Part shown: positions 6,473 through 14,506 of the stretch, in pieces
Numbering within the stretch: the stretch's first letter is position 1
How the letters are laid out: each line of letters starts with the position of its first letter
DNA from: CAZRIZ01 sp964625885
Lineage (GTDB): Bacteria; Patescibacteriota; Saccharimonadia; Saccharimonadales; Saccharimonadaceae
NCBI GenBank assembly: GCA_964625885.1
Contig: CAZVBM010000013.1
Location: 1-22,350 of the forward strand
DNA: 22,350 bases
Reading direction: 5' to 3'
The notes under the pieces: model-generated
Told to the model about the DNA's origin: nothing
The model's database searches: none
Seen by the model: the letters and a program-made list of their open reading frames with translations, nothing else
Translations under genes and position numbers: made by a program

Positions 6473-7504
6473 TTAGAATAGGCCGTGTTGAGGGTGGGGT
6501 TCAAATGTGAATGGATCGACAGGATCGCTGTATTGACTGACAAAATAGCCGGCGCTAGCTATCATGGCGGCATTGTCAGTGCAGTAGCGCAGTTCGGGGT
6601 GGGAGAGCTCTTTTCCGAAAGCTTCGGCAAATCGTTGGCGAAGCTCTTGGTTGGCAGCAACACCTCCGGCTAGGCAAATTGATTTTGGCGCCAGGGCGTC
6701 GGCAGCGGCGCTGGTCTTGTCTAGTAGAATCTCAACGGCCGTGGCTTGGAAGCTGGCGGCCAAATCGTTACGGTCAGCCTCAGAGAGTAGGGGGGCAATT
6801 TGGTGAGACGGGAAAGTATGGTCTTTGCCAACTAATTCTTGCGCGGTTCGCAATACAGCAGTTTTAACACCAGAAAAACTAAAGTCATAAGGGTTGTCCA
6901 ATCTCGGTTTAGTAAACTTAAAACGCTTCGGATTGCCGTCTTTGGCGGCTTGGCTAATGGCTGGTCCGCCAGGGTAGGGGAGGCCAATAATTTTGGCGAC
7001 TTTGTCAAATGCTTCACCGACGGCATCATCTTGGGTTTGGCCGATGATGGCAAATACGCTTGGTGATTTGAAAAACATCAATTGCGTGTGCCCACCGCTG
7101 ACCACTAGAGTCAAGCAGGGGAGCTTGGGTGGGTTGTCGCCTAAAAAGTTAGCATAAAAATGCCCTAAAATATGGTGCACGGCATAGAGTGGTTTGTTCT
7201 TGGTGACCGCCAGGGTGCGTGCTGCTAGCGTACCGATCATCAGCGACCCTACCAAACCTGGTCCGCCAGCTACGGTGATGGCATTAATTTCTGCCCAAGT
7301 TAATTTAGCGTCGGTCAGAGCTTGATTAATAATCGGATTGATTACTTCTAGGTGTGAGCGAGCGGCTACTTCTGGGATTACACCACCGTACTGGGCGTGC
7401 AAATCAATTTGCGAATTGACGACATTAGACAACACCTCTCGCCCGTCTTTAACTACGGCGGCCGCCGTTTCATCGCAACTAGTTTCAATTCCCAGTATAT
7501 TCAT
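6473..7504 (-). CDS. tsaD: tRNA threonylcarbamoyladenosine transferase subunit TsaD, 343 aa
   Basis: TsaD transfers the threonylcarbamoyl group from its adenylate to A37 of ANN-decoding tRNAs, working with TsaB and TsaE in bacteria. The start MNILGIETSCDETAAAVV is the ASKHA-fold phosphate loop. The metal site is HHILGH (residues 110-115), where most relatives have an acidic residue in place of Leu or Ile before GH. GGHTQL, SFSGVKTA and the C-terminal AGGVAANQELR and CTDNAAMIA follow in the expected order. Length is typical. The start is fixed by an extended -10 nine bases upstream, so the mRNA has almost no leader. TsaB and TsaE are not in the window. Confidence 0.95.
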   Translation of the reverse strand: MNILGIETSCDETAAAVVKDGREVLSNVVNSQIDLHAQYGGVIPEVAARSHLEVINPIINQALTDAKLTWAEINAITVAGGPGLVGSLMIGTLAARTLAVTKNKPLYAVHHILGHFYANFLGDNPPKLPCLTLVVSGGHTQLMFFKSPSVFAIIGQTQDDAVGEAFDKVAKIIGLPYPGGPAISQAAKDGNPKRFKFTKPRLDNPYDFSFSGVKTAVLRTAQELVGKDHTFPSHQIAPLLSEADRNDLAASFQATAVEILLDKTSAAADALAPKSICLAGGVAANQELRQRFAEAFGKELSHPELRYCTDNAAMIASAGYFVSQYSDPVDPFTFEPHPQHGLF

Positions 7505-7513
7505 CTATTAGTT

Positions 7514-7522
7514 ATTTTAACA
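7514..7522 (-). promoter_or_regulatory. Extended -10 of tsaD, near-leaderless
   Basis: The minus strand reads TGT-TAAAAT, ending nine bases before the tsaD ATG (7504). Transcription would start about three bases before the start codon. Confidence 0.55.
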
Positions 7523-7555
7523 TGATAGAGTTTTTGTTTGTATTTTTGATAAAGC

Positions 7556-7584
7556 TTGTGTTAATCTAAAGAATAGGTTATCTA
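7556..7584 (+). promoter_or_regulatory. Possible promoter of the first surface module
   Basis: TTGTGT (7556-7561) and TATCTA (7579-7584) are 17 bases apart, upstream of ATG 7603. A better-looking TGC-TACATT at 7591-7599 is only three bases from the ATG and would start transcription inside the gene. The assignment is uncertain. Confidence 0.25.
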
Positions 7585-7602
7585 TAGGATTGCTACATTT
7601 TA

Positions 7603-8091
7603 ATGAATCACAAGCCAGAGAACAGAAGATTGCATAAGGCGAGATTGGAAAAGCCTAGAGTGAACATTGTTTTGCTCGTAACTGGACTGCTAGTTGTTGT
7701 CCTATTAATTGTTCTTTGGGCTTTGGGGGTCATAAAACTAACGAATAGTCAACCTGTTTGCGGTGACTTAATGGGCAACTTACGGATCGCGGCTGATGCG
7801 CGCGAGATAAGTGGCTATGAAGATGAAGGTGCGTATGTTGACCTGCTTACCAAAGTTGATAGCATGGATCCAAACGGCCAAGACGCCACTTGTTCGTATA
7901 TAAAATTAATCTGTTACTATGACACCAATCGCTACGATGAGGCTTTTTTTCAGGCACAAGCCCTAAAAAAGCTGTATGACTCTGGTAAGACGGTCGATAA
8001 TAGAGGTGTGGAGATAAAAGACCTAGAGACTATTTCAGAACACATTGTTTATTTCAAAGCTATGAAAATTCAATCAAGCCAGGAGGATTAG
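7603..8091 (+). CDS. Membrane-anchored small protein of surface module 1, 162 aa
   Basis: A basic cytoplasmic head (residues 1-19) is followed by one strong transmembrane helix (about 20-44, ending ALGVIK) and an extracytoplasmic domain of about 118 residues. That domain begins with a Cys-Gly pair (VCGDL) and has further Cys residues at CSYIKLICYY, which could form disulfides. The helical pattern (RYDEAFFQAQALKKLY) looks TPR-like. It is paralogous to the 173-aa protein at 11327-11848: same head-helix-GVIK-CG layout and similar C-terminal helices, low identity. Its stop codon directly abuts the ATG of the large secreted protein, so the two are almost certainly co-expressed partners. No named family is recognised. 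Confidence 0.8.
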   Translation: MNHKPENRRLHKARLEKPRVNIVLLVTGLLVVVLLIVLWALGVIKLTNSQPVCGDLMGNLRIAADAREISGYEDEGAYVDLLTKVDSMDPNGQDATCSYIKLICYYDTNRYDEAFFQAQALKKLYDSGKTVDNRGVEIKDLETISEHIVYFKAMKIQSSQED

Positions 8092-11000
8092 ATGAGCCGA
8101 AGAGATCTGTTTACGAATCTAACCAAGAGGTTAGTGGCAAACGTTGATGGTTGGCTCTCCAAGTTCTTGGCTGTAATGGCCGCTTCTTTAGTAATGGCTT
8201 TGGTGATTATCGACACGGGCCCAGTACTGGCGGCCACTGAGGCTCAGTGTAGCTCATTCTTTAATAGTGCCAATCCAGGTGGGGCGAGGGAGCCAAGAAA
8301 GCCCGGCGATACCAAGATTGGTTTTGTAGTAGCGGATTGTTTTCCTGGATATATTCGAGATCTAGGAAGTCAGTATTGCAGCTCTGGTGGAACCGACCGG
8401 TATGGCTTAATATGGGCGGCATCTAGTAAGTTGGGCAACCTGCACCCTAAATACGGCATTATGCAAATAGAAAGCGGTGATATGAGTAATGAAGCGTACG
8501 GGGTTGGTCTGTACTCTACTATATACTACTGTAAGGTTAATGGTACGGCCCCGGTCGCAAAGTGCGATTCGCCGATGGGGGTGTGGCACCAAGATAATAC
8601 TGGAGCGCCTAGTGATGCTGTAAAGAACTGCGATAAGTCATATACAATCGAGGGCACGACCTACAAGACCACAGACTCTAATAATAAAGCCAGTAGTTTT
8701 ATCAAGTTTAATAACAACGTTATTAATCGAGGAAGAACACCTAATTCGACCGAGGCTGGCATGACATCAAATGGCGAGACTTATTCAGGCTTTAACTCGG
8801 GTTCGGGTGGTAGTTGTGGGTCCGGTAAGTCAACAGCTAGCGTTAATCTAAAAAAATTTAAAGAGCTTTGTGACCCACAAAGCCCTGGCGTTAAGGCCAG
8901 TGCTCAGACTTGTAAAAAGAGCGGCACCGTCTCTCTTAATGGTAAAACATACGATGTTTGGTCCATTGGCATTACACAAGCCTATTATAAGAGCGGCGCT
9001 GATTGTAAAAACGTGACAGCTCAGGTTTTAAAGTTGGTTATGACGATACCACCAGCTAGTATTAGCGTTTCACCGTTTGTTACTTCGGTTGTTTCTCGCA
9101 CTAAAATCTATCCGGGACAAACAGCAACATTCACTCATGATATTGGCGCCACTGCTACTGGTAGCAGCACAGACTCTATTAATGTAACTTTTACAACCGG
9201 AGCTGTGGCTGACCCGGGTGGAAACACAAACGGCATATCGAATCCGAGCAGCCCGTTGAGTAAGACGCTTAAGGTGACCAAGGACAACACGGCATTAAAG
9301 CCCGCTAAGGATTCTATGACTGAAAGTCATGTTGCTACGGTTGACCACATTGGTAAAACCTTTTGTCGGCGGGTGTCGTGGTCTTATACTAAGCCAGGAG
9401 ATGCCAAGGCTACTACTGGTAATGGTGCTGTTAGGTGCGTTGAGGTTATAGCCCCCACCTTCACAGTTACGCCAACGGTCAAAACTGAGACGGACAAGTT
9501 CGGAGATAAAAACGGTTATATATCACCCGGCTTAGTGATCAACTTTACTCACAGCTTCTCTTTGGGCCTTAGTACTAATTACCCAAGCAGCTTCACTATG
9601 AGGTTTACGGCCGAGAATGCTGATAATAATACTCTGGTTATCTCTAACCCAGTCAACCCACTCTTTAAAGACGTCACCCTTAACTATGGCACCGTACCAG
9701 CTAATGGAACGCTGCCGGTTAGGGACCTCTCTGATTCGGGTACTTTGGTGGAATCACATAAAGCCACCCAAGCTCATGTCGGTGGGCAAATCTGTCGTCG
9801 AGTTGGCTATAGTGCAACTAATCCAATAAACAAAAAAGCTATTAGCGGAGACTCAGGTGGAATTTGTATCGCCATCCCATACCAATACGAGTTAACCCCT
9901 CACGTCGAGGTAGGTGGTAAAACCTCTAACATCATCGTTGTCCCTGGCACTACGGATGTCCCAATCACAGGCACACTCAAAAACTCTGGTGCCACCAAGT
10001 CCCTTAACAACACCGAATGGATCTTGGCGCAATTTAGGCTTGAGTCTGGTCAGCAGCCAGGCGCCATGGGTTATGACAGTGATAAAGTCAACGCTACTCA
10101 CCCCAGTGGATTCTTTAACCCCAATGGTAGCTACCTAAGGCTTGGCAATGGTACTGGATCAATTGACTATAACGAGATCAAAAAGGTTATTACTGAAACC
10201 TTCACAGTCCCAGCCGATGCCAAGGTCGGTCAAAAGTATTGTTTTGCTCTCTCGGTCAAGCCATATAAGGCCGAATGGAAAGACGGCCAGGGTCAGGTGA
10301 TCCACGATAATTGGCGTCACTCTCTACCAATCTGTGTCATTGTTGCCAAACAGCCAGTTACTCAGGTTCATGGTGCTGGTTTAATCTTGCCTCAAGGTGG
10401 CGCCAAAGGCTATCTCACGACTCGTCCAACCAATGACAAATATGGTAGCTGGATAGAATACGATATTCTTTCTGCCAAAGAGACTGAAACAGCTGTTGCC
10501 TCCAATGCTGGCCACCTTATCCAATATGGCCTTGCGGCCGACGCCTTATGGCATCAATTGACTATTGCCAATACTCCAACCAAGGGTCAATACGGCTCAA
10601 ACCTACCATCCAATCGCGCCACTGTCATCAAAGACCACTACATAAATCTCGCTAAGAGTAAGACCATTACAGGGCATTCACCAGAGATTGACCTTACTAG
10701 CTACACTCCAAACAGTGGCCTAAACTACCTCTACCACAGTGGTAGCAATCTGCGACTAAAAGGCACTCTGCCTGCCGGTAAGTCGCTGGTGATTATTCAA
10801 GATAGTGGTGACGTCATCATCGAACAAAATTTGATTTATGCCAAACAATCCCAGTTCGGCAGCGCCAGAGACTACTCCCAGCTCATCATCATTGCCAATA
10901 ACGGTAACATCATCGTTAACGATAATGTTAGCCGAATTGATGCCTGGCTAGTTGCCCTAGGCAAGGATGCCAACCAAGGTCGCCTCAAAACTTGCCAATA

Positions 11001-11232
11001 TAGCGAAGTTAGTGTGAACCGATGTGCTAACCAACTAGTCGTCAATGGTCCAGTCATCGTTGACTATATTGATCTAATGCGCACTTACGGCAACGATATT
11101 ACTTCATTAGGTGCACCAGCCGAAGTCTTTAACTTCCGTCCTGATGCCTACCTATGGAGCCTGGGCAACAATTCTGGTATCCGACCAGTCTACGAGACAA
11201 CTTACAGCCGTGAGTTGCCGCCGAGGTATTAA
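8092..11232 (+). CDS. Large secreted surface protein with Ig-like repeats, module 1, 1046 aa
   Basis: An N-terminal export signal (about residues 1-48, hydrophobic segment then PVLA-A) marks it as secreted. Residues about 50-320 are a Cys-rich region of unknown type (YCSSGGTDRYG, several paired Cys). Two Ig-like units follow, each holding a conserved ESH.AT..H(V/I)G...CRRV stretch (key Cys at 425 and 568) and a second Cys near the unit's end. Residues 594-1046 are identical to residues 434-886 of the module 2 protein. Within this tail, about 890-980 alternates short strands with Gly and Asn turns (LVIIQDSGDVIIEQ, LIIIANNGNIIVNDN), suggesting a beta-helix. The protein ends RELPPRY. An AGGAGG site (8081-8086) inside the preceding gene drives its start. 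Role is inferred as cell-surface structure or adhesin; no enzyme motif is seen. Confidence 0.85.
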   Translation: MSRRDLFTNLTKRLVANVDGWLSKFLAVMAASLVMALVIIDTGPVLAATEAQCSSFFNSANPGGAREPRKPGDTKIGFVVADCFPGYIRDLGSQYCSSGGTDRYGLIWAASSKLGNLHPKYGIMQIESGDMSNEAYGVGLYSTIYYCKVNGTAPVAKCDSPMGVWHQDNTGAPSDAVKNCDKSYTIEGTTYKTTDSNNKASSFIKFNNNVINRGRTPNSTEAGMTSNGETYSGFNSGSGGSCGSGKSTASVNLKKFKELCDPQSPGVKASAQTCKKSGTVSLNGKTYDVWSIGITQAYYKSGADCKNVTAQVLKLVMTIPPASISVSPFVTSVVSRTKIYPGQTATFTHDIGATATGSSTDSINVTFTTGAVADPGGNTNGISNPSSPLSKTLKVTKDNTALKPAKDSMTESHVATVDHIGKTFCRRVSWSYTKPGDAKATTGNGAVRCVEVIAPTFTVTPTVKTETDKFGDKNGYISPGLVINFTHSFSLGLSTNYPSSFTMRFTAENADNNTLVISNPVNPLFKDVTLNYGTVPANGTLPVRDLSDSGTLVESHKATQAHVGGQICRRVGYSATNPINKKAISGDSGGICIAIPYQYELTPHVEVGGKTSNIIVVPGTTDVPITGTLKNSGATKSLNNTEWILAQFRLESGQQPGAMGYDSDKVNATHPSGFFNPNGSYLRLGNGTGSIDYNEIKKVITETFTVPADAKVGQKYCFALSVKPYKAEWKDGQGQVIHDNWRHSLPICVIVAKQPVTQVHGAGLILPQGGAKGYLTTRPTNDKYGSWIEYDILSAKETETAVASNAGHLIQYGLAADALWHQLTIANTPTKGQYGSNLPSNRATVIKDHYINLAKSKTITGHSPEIDLTSYTPNSGLNYLYHSGSNLRLKGTLPAGKSLVIIQDSGDVIIEQNLIYAKQSQFGSARDYSQLIIIANNGNIIVNDNVSRIDAWLVALGKDANQGRLKTCQYSEVSVNRCANQLVVNGPVIVDYIDLMRTYGNDITSLGAPAEVFNFRPDAYLWSLGNNSGIRPVYETTYSRELPPRY

Positions 11233-11233
11233 T
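9871..11233 (+). repeat. 1363-bp direct repeat, copy 1
   Basis: As far as I can read by eye, identical base for base to 13144-14506, third codon positions included. It encodes the last 453 residues plus stop of the large protein and ends one base after the stop codon. Sequence before 9871 and after 11233 differs from the other copy. Identity at silent sites implies recent duplication or continuing gene conversion. Confidence 0.92.
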
Positions 11234-11285
11234 CTAGTCATTTCGCCCTTGATGGGTGCAGCGTGTTTATCATGCTTATGCTGTG

Positions 11286-11294
11286 TGCTACAAT
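11286..11294 (+). promoter_or_regulatory. Possible extended -10 for surface module 2
   Basis: TGC-TACAAT would start transcription near 11301, about 26 bases before ATG 11327. TATACT at 11303-11308 is an alternative. Neither has a clear -35, and no ribosome site is visible. Confidence 0.4.
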
Positions 11295-11326
11295 CAAAGG
11301 CATATACTAATTTATAAGCGAGCATT

Positions 11327-11848
11327 ATGATGAGCATAGTAACATCACAAAACAACCAGGCGCAAACACCCGTTCCTAAAAAACGACGACCAGTTATCTG
11401 GGGCGTTGCGGGTCTAGTAGTAGTTGCTATTATCATATTAGTTGTATTGTTTATAACTGGTGTGATTAAAACCCCTGGCACTGAAGTTGAGGAAAGCGGG
11501 GTGTGCGGTAGTGACGTTATCACGAATTACAATGATGTTAGAAATGTCGCGGTTCCAGCCGGTAATTGGCCAAAAGAGCTAGCTAAAATTGCGGACAAAG
11601 TGCGTCAAACTGCCTACCACGAAGACGATGTTAACTGTTTGTTTATCTTAACTCAAGACTCAATTGAGAAAAAAGAATGGTCAAATGCTCAATATTATGC
11701 TCAGAGGATTAAAGACAAGGCCGCTGATTCGGATGATAATAAGATTTCTCCTCGGTTAATTAGTATATCCCCGGATGATTTAGTGAAATATGTAGACTAT
11801 GTTTTTGCTGTTAATGGCGAAGACACAAAAGGGAAGGGGCAAAAATGA
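11327..11848 (+). CDS. Membrane-anchored small protein of surface module 2, 173 aa
   Basis: A paralog of the 162-aa protein of module 1: a polar and basic head (residues 1-21, PVPKKRRP), one transmembrane helix (about 22-46, ending ITGVIK), then an extracytoplasmic domain beginning with a Cys-Gly (GVCGSD) and another Cys in DVNCLFIL. The helical segment KKEWSNAQYYAQRIKDKA matches the TPR-like portion of its paralog. It overlaps the next gene by 4 bases (ATGA), so translation is coupled. The ATG at 11330 is an equally possible start. A role anchoring or assembling the large partner at the membrane is an inference from gene pairing. Confidence 0.8.
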   Translation: MMSIVTSQNNQAQTPVPKKRRPVIWGVAGLVVVAIIILVVLFITGVIKTPGTEVEESGVCGSDVITNYNDVRNVAVPAGNWPKELAKIADKVRQTAYHEDDVNCLFILTQDSIEKKEWSNAQYYAQRIKDKAADSDDNKISPRLISISPDDLVKYVDYVFAVNGEDTKGKGQK

Positions 11849-14505
11849 AAACAAGATTTATTAGATTAGTTCAAGCGATTTGTTTATCATTAGTGCTGTC
11901 ATTAGTAGTTTTTGGTGGCACGAAATCATTAGCGTGCGTGCCGGATCAGGTGGCAAATACTTATTGTGGAAGTGGCTCAGAGTGTGGTTCGCGCTGTGGT
12001 CGTATATGGGTGAATAACTCCACTGACTGGTCCTCCGATGTGGTTAATATTACATCTGCCTCAGGCTATACTGCTGTCAATGCCTATGGTGTGGTTAAAA
12101 CTTGTAAGTCTAGCATTTCATCGTCATCGTATTCCTCTAATATAAGCCCGACCTATGGCCCAATTACTGGTTCAGTAGCTAGAATTGATCGTACGGCAGT
12201 TAAAAGCACTTATTCTCATGGTTGTCCGATTGGTCCCAACGTCGGTCTTTCTATTGATAATGCAAGTGCTTTTGCTAGTTGCTCCCATAGTCCTAGCTAC
12301 TGTGTTTTAACGGTTGGTTTTATATCGTATTGGCAAACTAGTAGTAATGGCTATAACCAATCATCAACAGTAGTTGTATCTTTTCCAGACCCTAAACCAA
12401 AATTTAGCGTTAGTGGCGGTACCACTACTAGCGCGCCAAGGTTATTGGCTGGCGATAAGATTACTTTTACTCACACTGGCTCAGCTGTTTGTACTGAAGC
12501 TAGCTGCACTACCACGGTTTCTTTTAAGTCTAGTAGTGGTACTAATTTATCGTCGATTGAATACGCCAATGAGCAAGGCAAAAAATCAATTGAGGCTACT
12601 AATGAAGTTTATACTATTAAAGAATCAGATTATGGTAATAATGTTTGTCGTCAAGTTAGCTGGTCGTACAAACATCCAGACGGTGAGACCGGAGATGTCA
12701 CTGGCCAAGGCAATAATGCCTGCGTATTCGTTCCAAAACCTACGCTGGATGTCAGCGTTACCGCCACGTCTAAAGCTGATAGGGAATTTATGTCACCCGA
12801 CTCTGTGGCTAACTTTACTCACAGCTTCAAGTTTGATCGCAGCGGTAATTACACGAATGATGTGACCGCAACTTTTACACCTGCTGACGGAACTTCTAAT
12901 AATCGAACCATCTCTAGCCCTGGTGGCGCTACTAGTCTAACTCTTAGTTACGGAACTATCCCGGCCACTGGGGCAATACCGTCAACTAGTTCGTCAGAAT
13001 CGGGAACAATTACCGAATCACACAAAGCCACGCAAGACCATGTTGGTGGGCGGGTTTGTCGCCAGGTTAACTACAATATACCAAAGCCGGGCTACACAAC
13101 TCTAAGTGGCAGCTTTAGTGGTAATTCTACCCAAGCTTGCGTAGCCATCCCATACCAATACGAGTTAACCCCTCACGTCGAGGTAGGTGGTAAAACCTCT
13201 AACATCATCGTTGTCCCTGGCACTACGGATGTCCCAATCACAGGCACACTCAAAAACTCTGGTGCCACCAAGTCCCTTAACAACACCGAATGGATCTTGG
13301 CGCAATTTAGGCTTGAGTCTGGTCAGCAGCCAGGCGCCATGGGTTATGACAGTGATAAAGTCAACGCTACTCACCCCAGTGGATTCTTTAACCCCAATGG
13401 TAGCTACCTAAGGCTTGGCAATGGTACTGGATCAATTGACTATAACGAGATCAAAAAGGTTATTACTGAAACCTTCACAGTCCCAGCCGATGCCAAGGTC
13501 GGTCAAAAGTATTGTTTTGCTCTCTCGGTCAAGCCATATAAGGCCGAATGGAAAGACGGCCAGGGTCAGGTGATCCACGATAATTGGCGTCACTCTCTAC
13601 CAATCTGTGTCATTGTTGCCAAACAGCCAGTTACTCAGGTTCATGGTGCTGGTTTAATCTTGCCTCAAGGTGGCGCCAAAGGCTATCTCACGACTCGTCC
13701 AACCAATGACAAATATGGTAGCTGGATAGAATACGATATTCTTTCTGCCAAAGAGACTGAAACAGCTGTTGCCTCCAATGCTGGCCACCTTATCCAATAT
13801 GGCCTTGCGGCCGACGCCTTATGGCATCAATTGACTATTGCCAATACTCCAACCAAGGGTCAATACGGCTCAAACCTACCATCCAATCGCGCCACTGTCA
13901 TCAAAGACCACTACATAAATCTCGCTAAGAGTAAGACCATTACAGGGCATTCACCAGAGATTGACCTTACTAGCTACACTCCAAACAGTGGCCTAAACTA
14001 CCTCTACCACAGTGGTAGCAATCTGCGACTAAAAGGCACTCTGCCTGCCGGTAAGTCGCTGGTGATTATTCAAGATAGTGGTGACGTCATCATCGAACAA
14101 AATTTGATTTATGCCAAACAATCCCAGTTCGGCAGCGCCAGAGACTACTCCCAGCTCATCATCATTGCCAATAACGGTAACATCATCGTTAACGATAATG
14201 TTAGCCGAATTGATGCCTGGCTAGTTGCCCTAGGCAAGGATGCCAACCAAGGTCGCCTCAAAACTTGCCAATATAGCGAAGTTAGTGTGAACCGATGTGC
14301 TAACCAACTAGTCGTCAATGGTCCAGTCATCGTTGACTATATTGATCTAATGCGCACTTACGGCAACGATATTACTTCATTAGGTGCACCAGCCGAAGTC
14401 TTTAACTTCCGTCCTGATGCCTACCTATGGAGCCTGGGCAACAATTCTGGTATCCGACCAGTCTACGAGACAACTTACAGCCGTGAGTTGCCGCCGAGGT
14501 ATTAA
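11845..14505 (+). CDS. Large secreted surface protein with Ig-like repeats, module 2, 886 aa
   Basis: A signal peptide (about residues 1-30, ending KSLA before Cys) leads into a Cys- and Ser-rich region (30-180) unrelated by eye to the module 1 head. Two Ig-like units follow, with CRQVSW (Cys 268) and CRQVNY (Cys 405), the second preceded by ESHKATQDHVGG as in module 1. Residues 434-886 are identical to the module 1 tail, including the probable beta-helix and the RELPPRY end. Preceding gene overlaps by ATGA; the stop codon overlaps the murE-like ATG by one base. The tail visibly favours C-ending codons (ATC, GTC, ACC), while the head uses more T-ending ones, so the gene looks mosaic. Surface adhesin or structural function is an inference. 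Confidence 0.85.
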   Translation: MKTRFIRLVQAICLSLVLSLVVFGGTKSLACVPDQVANTYCGSGSECGSRCGRIWVNNSTDWSSDVVNITSASGYTAVNAYGVVKTCKSSISSSSYSSNISPTYGPITGSVARIDRTAVKSTYSHGCPIGPNVGLSIDNASAFASCSHSPSYCVLTVGFISYWQTSSNGYNQSSTVVVSFPDPKPKFSVSGGTTTSAPRLLAGDKITFTHTGSAVCTEASCTTTVSFKSSSGTNLSSIEYANEQGKKSIEATNEVYTIKESDYGNNVCRQVSWSYKHPDGETGDVTGQGNNACVFVPKPTLDVSVTATSKADREFMSPDSVANFTHSFKFDRSGNYTNDVTATFTPADGTSNNRTISSPGGATSLTLSYGTIPATGAIPSTSSSESGTITESHKATQDHVGGRVCRQVNYNIPKPGYTTLSGSFSGNSTQACVAIPYQYELTPHVEVGGKTSNIIVVPGTTDVPITGTLKNSGATKSLNNTEWILAQFRLESGQQPGAMGYDSDKVNATHPSGFFNPNGSYLRLGNGTGSIDYNEIKKVITETFTVPADAKVGQKYCFALSVKPYKAEWKDGQGQVIHDNWRHSLPICVIVAKQPVTQVHGAGLILPQGGAKGYLTTRPTNDKYGSWIEYDILSAKETETAVASNAGHLIQYGLAADALWHQLTIANTPTKGQYGSNLPSNRATVIKDHYINLAKSKTITGHSPEIDLTSYTPNSGLNYLYHSGSNLRLKGTLPAGKSLVIIQDSGDVIIEQNLIYAKQSQFGSARDYSQLIIIANNGNIIVNDNVSRIDAWLVALGKDANQGRLKTCQYSEVSVNRCANQLVVNGPVIVDYIDLMRTYGNDITSLGAPAEVFNFRPDAYLWSLGNNSGIRPVYETTYSRELPPRY

Positions 14506-14506
14506 T
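13144..14506 (+). repeat. 1363-bp direct repeat, copy 2
   Basis: The second copy of 9871-11233, offset by exactly 3273 bases. It begins in frame at the same Ala codon and ends one base after the TAA. The last repeated base is the T of the murE-like ATG, so the repeat edge coincides with a gene junction. Confidence 0.92.

Noticed and set aside
9892..10138. Additional frames repeated inside both copies of the 1363-bp block
   Set aside because: They recur only because the block is duplicated. They lie in other frames of the large surface genes and have no start signals.
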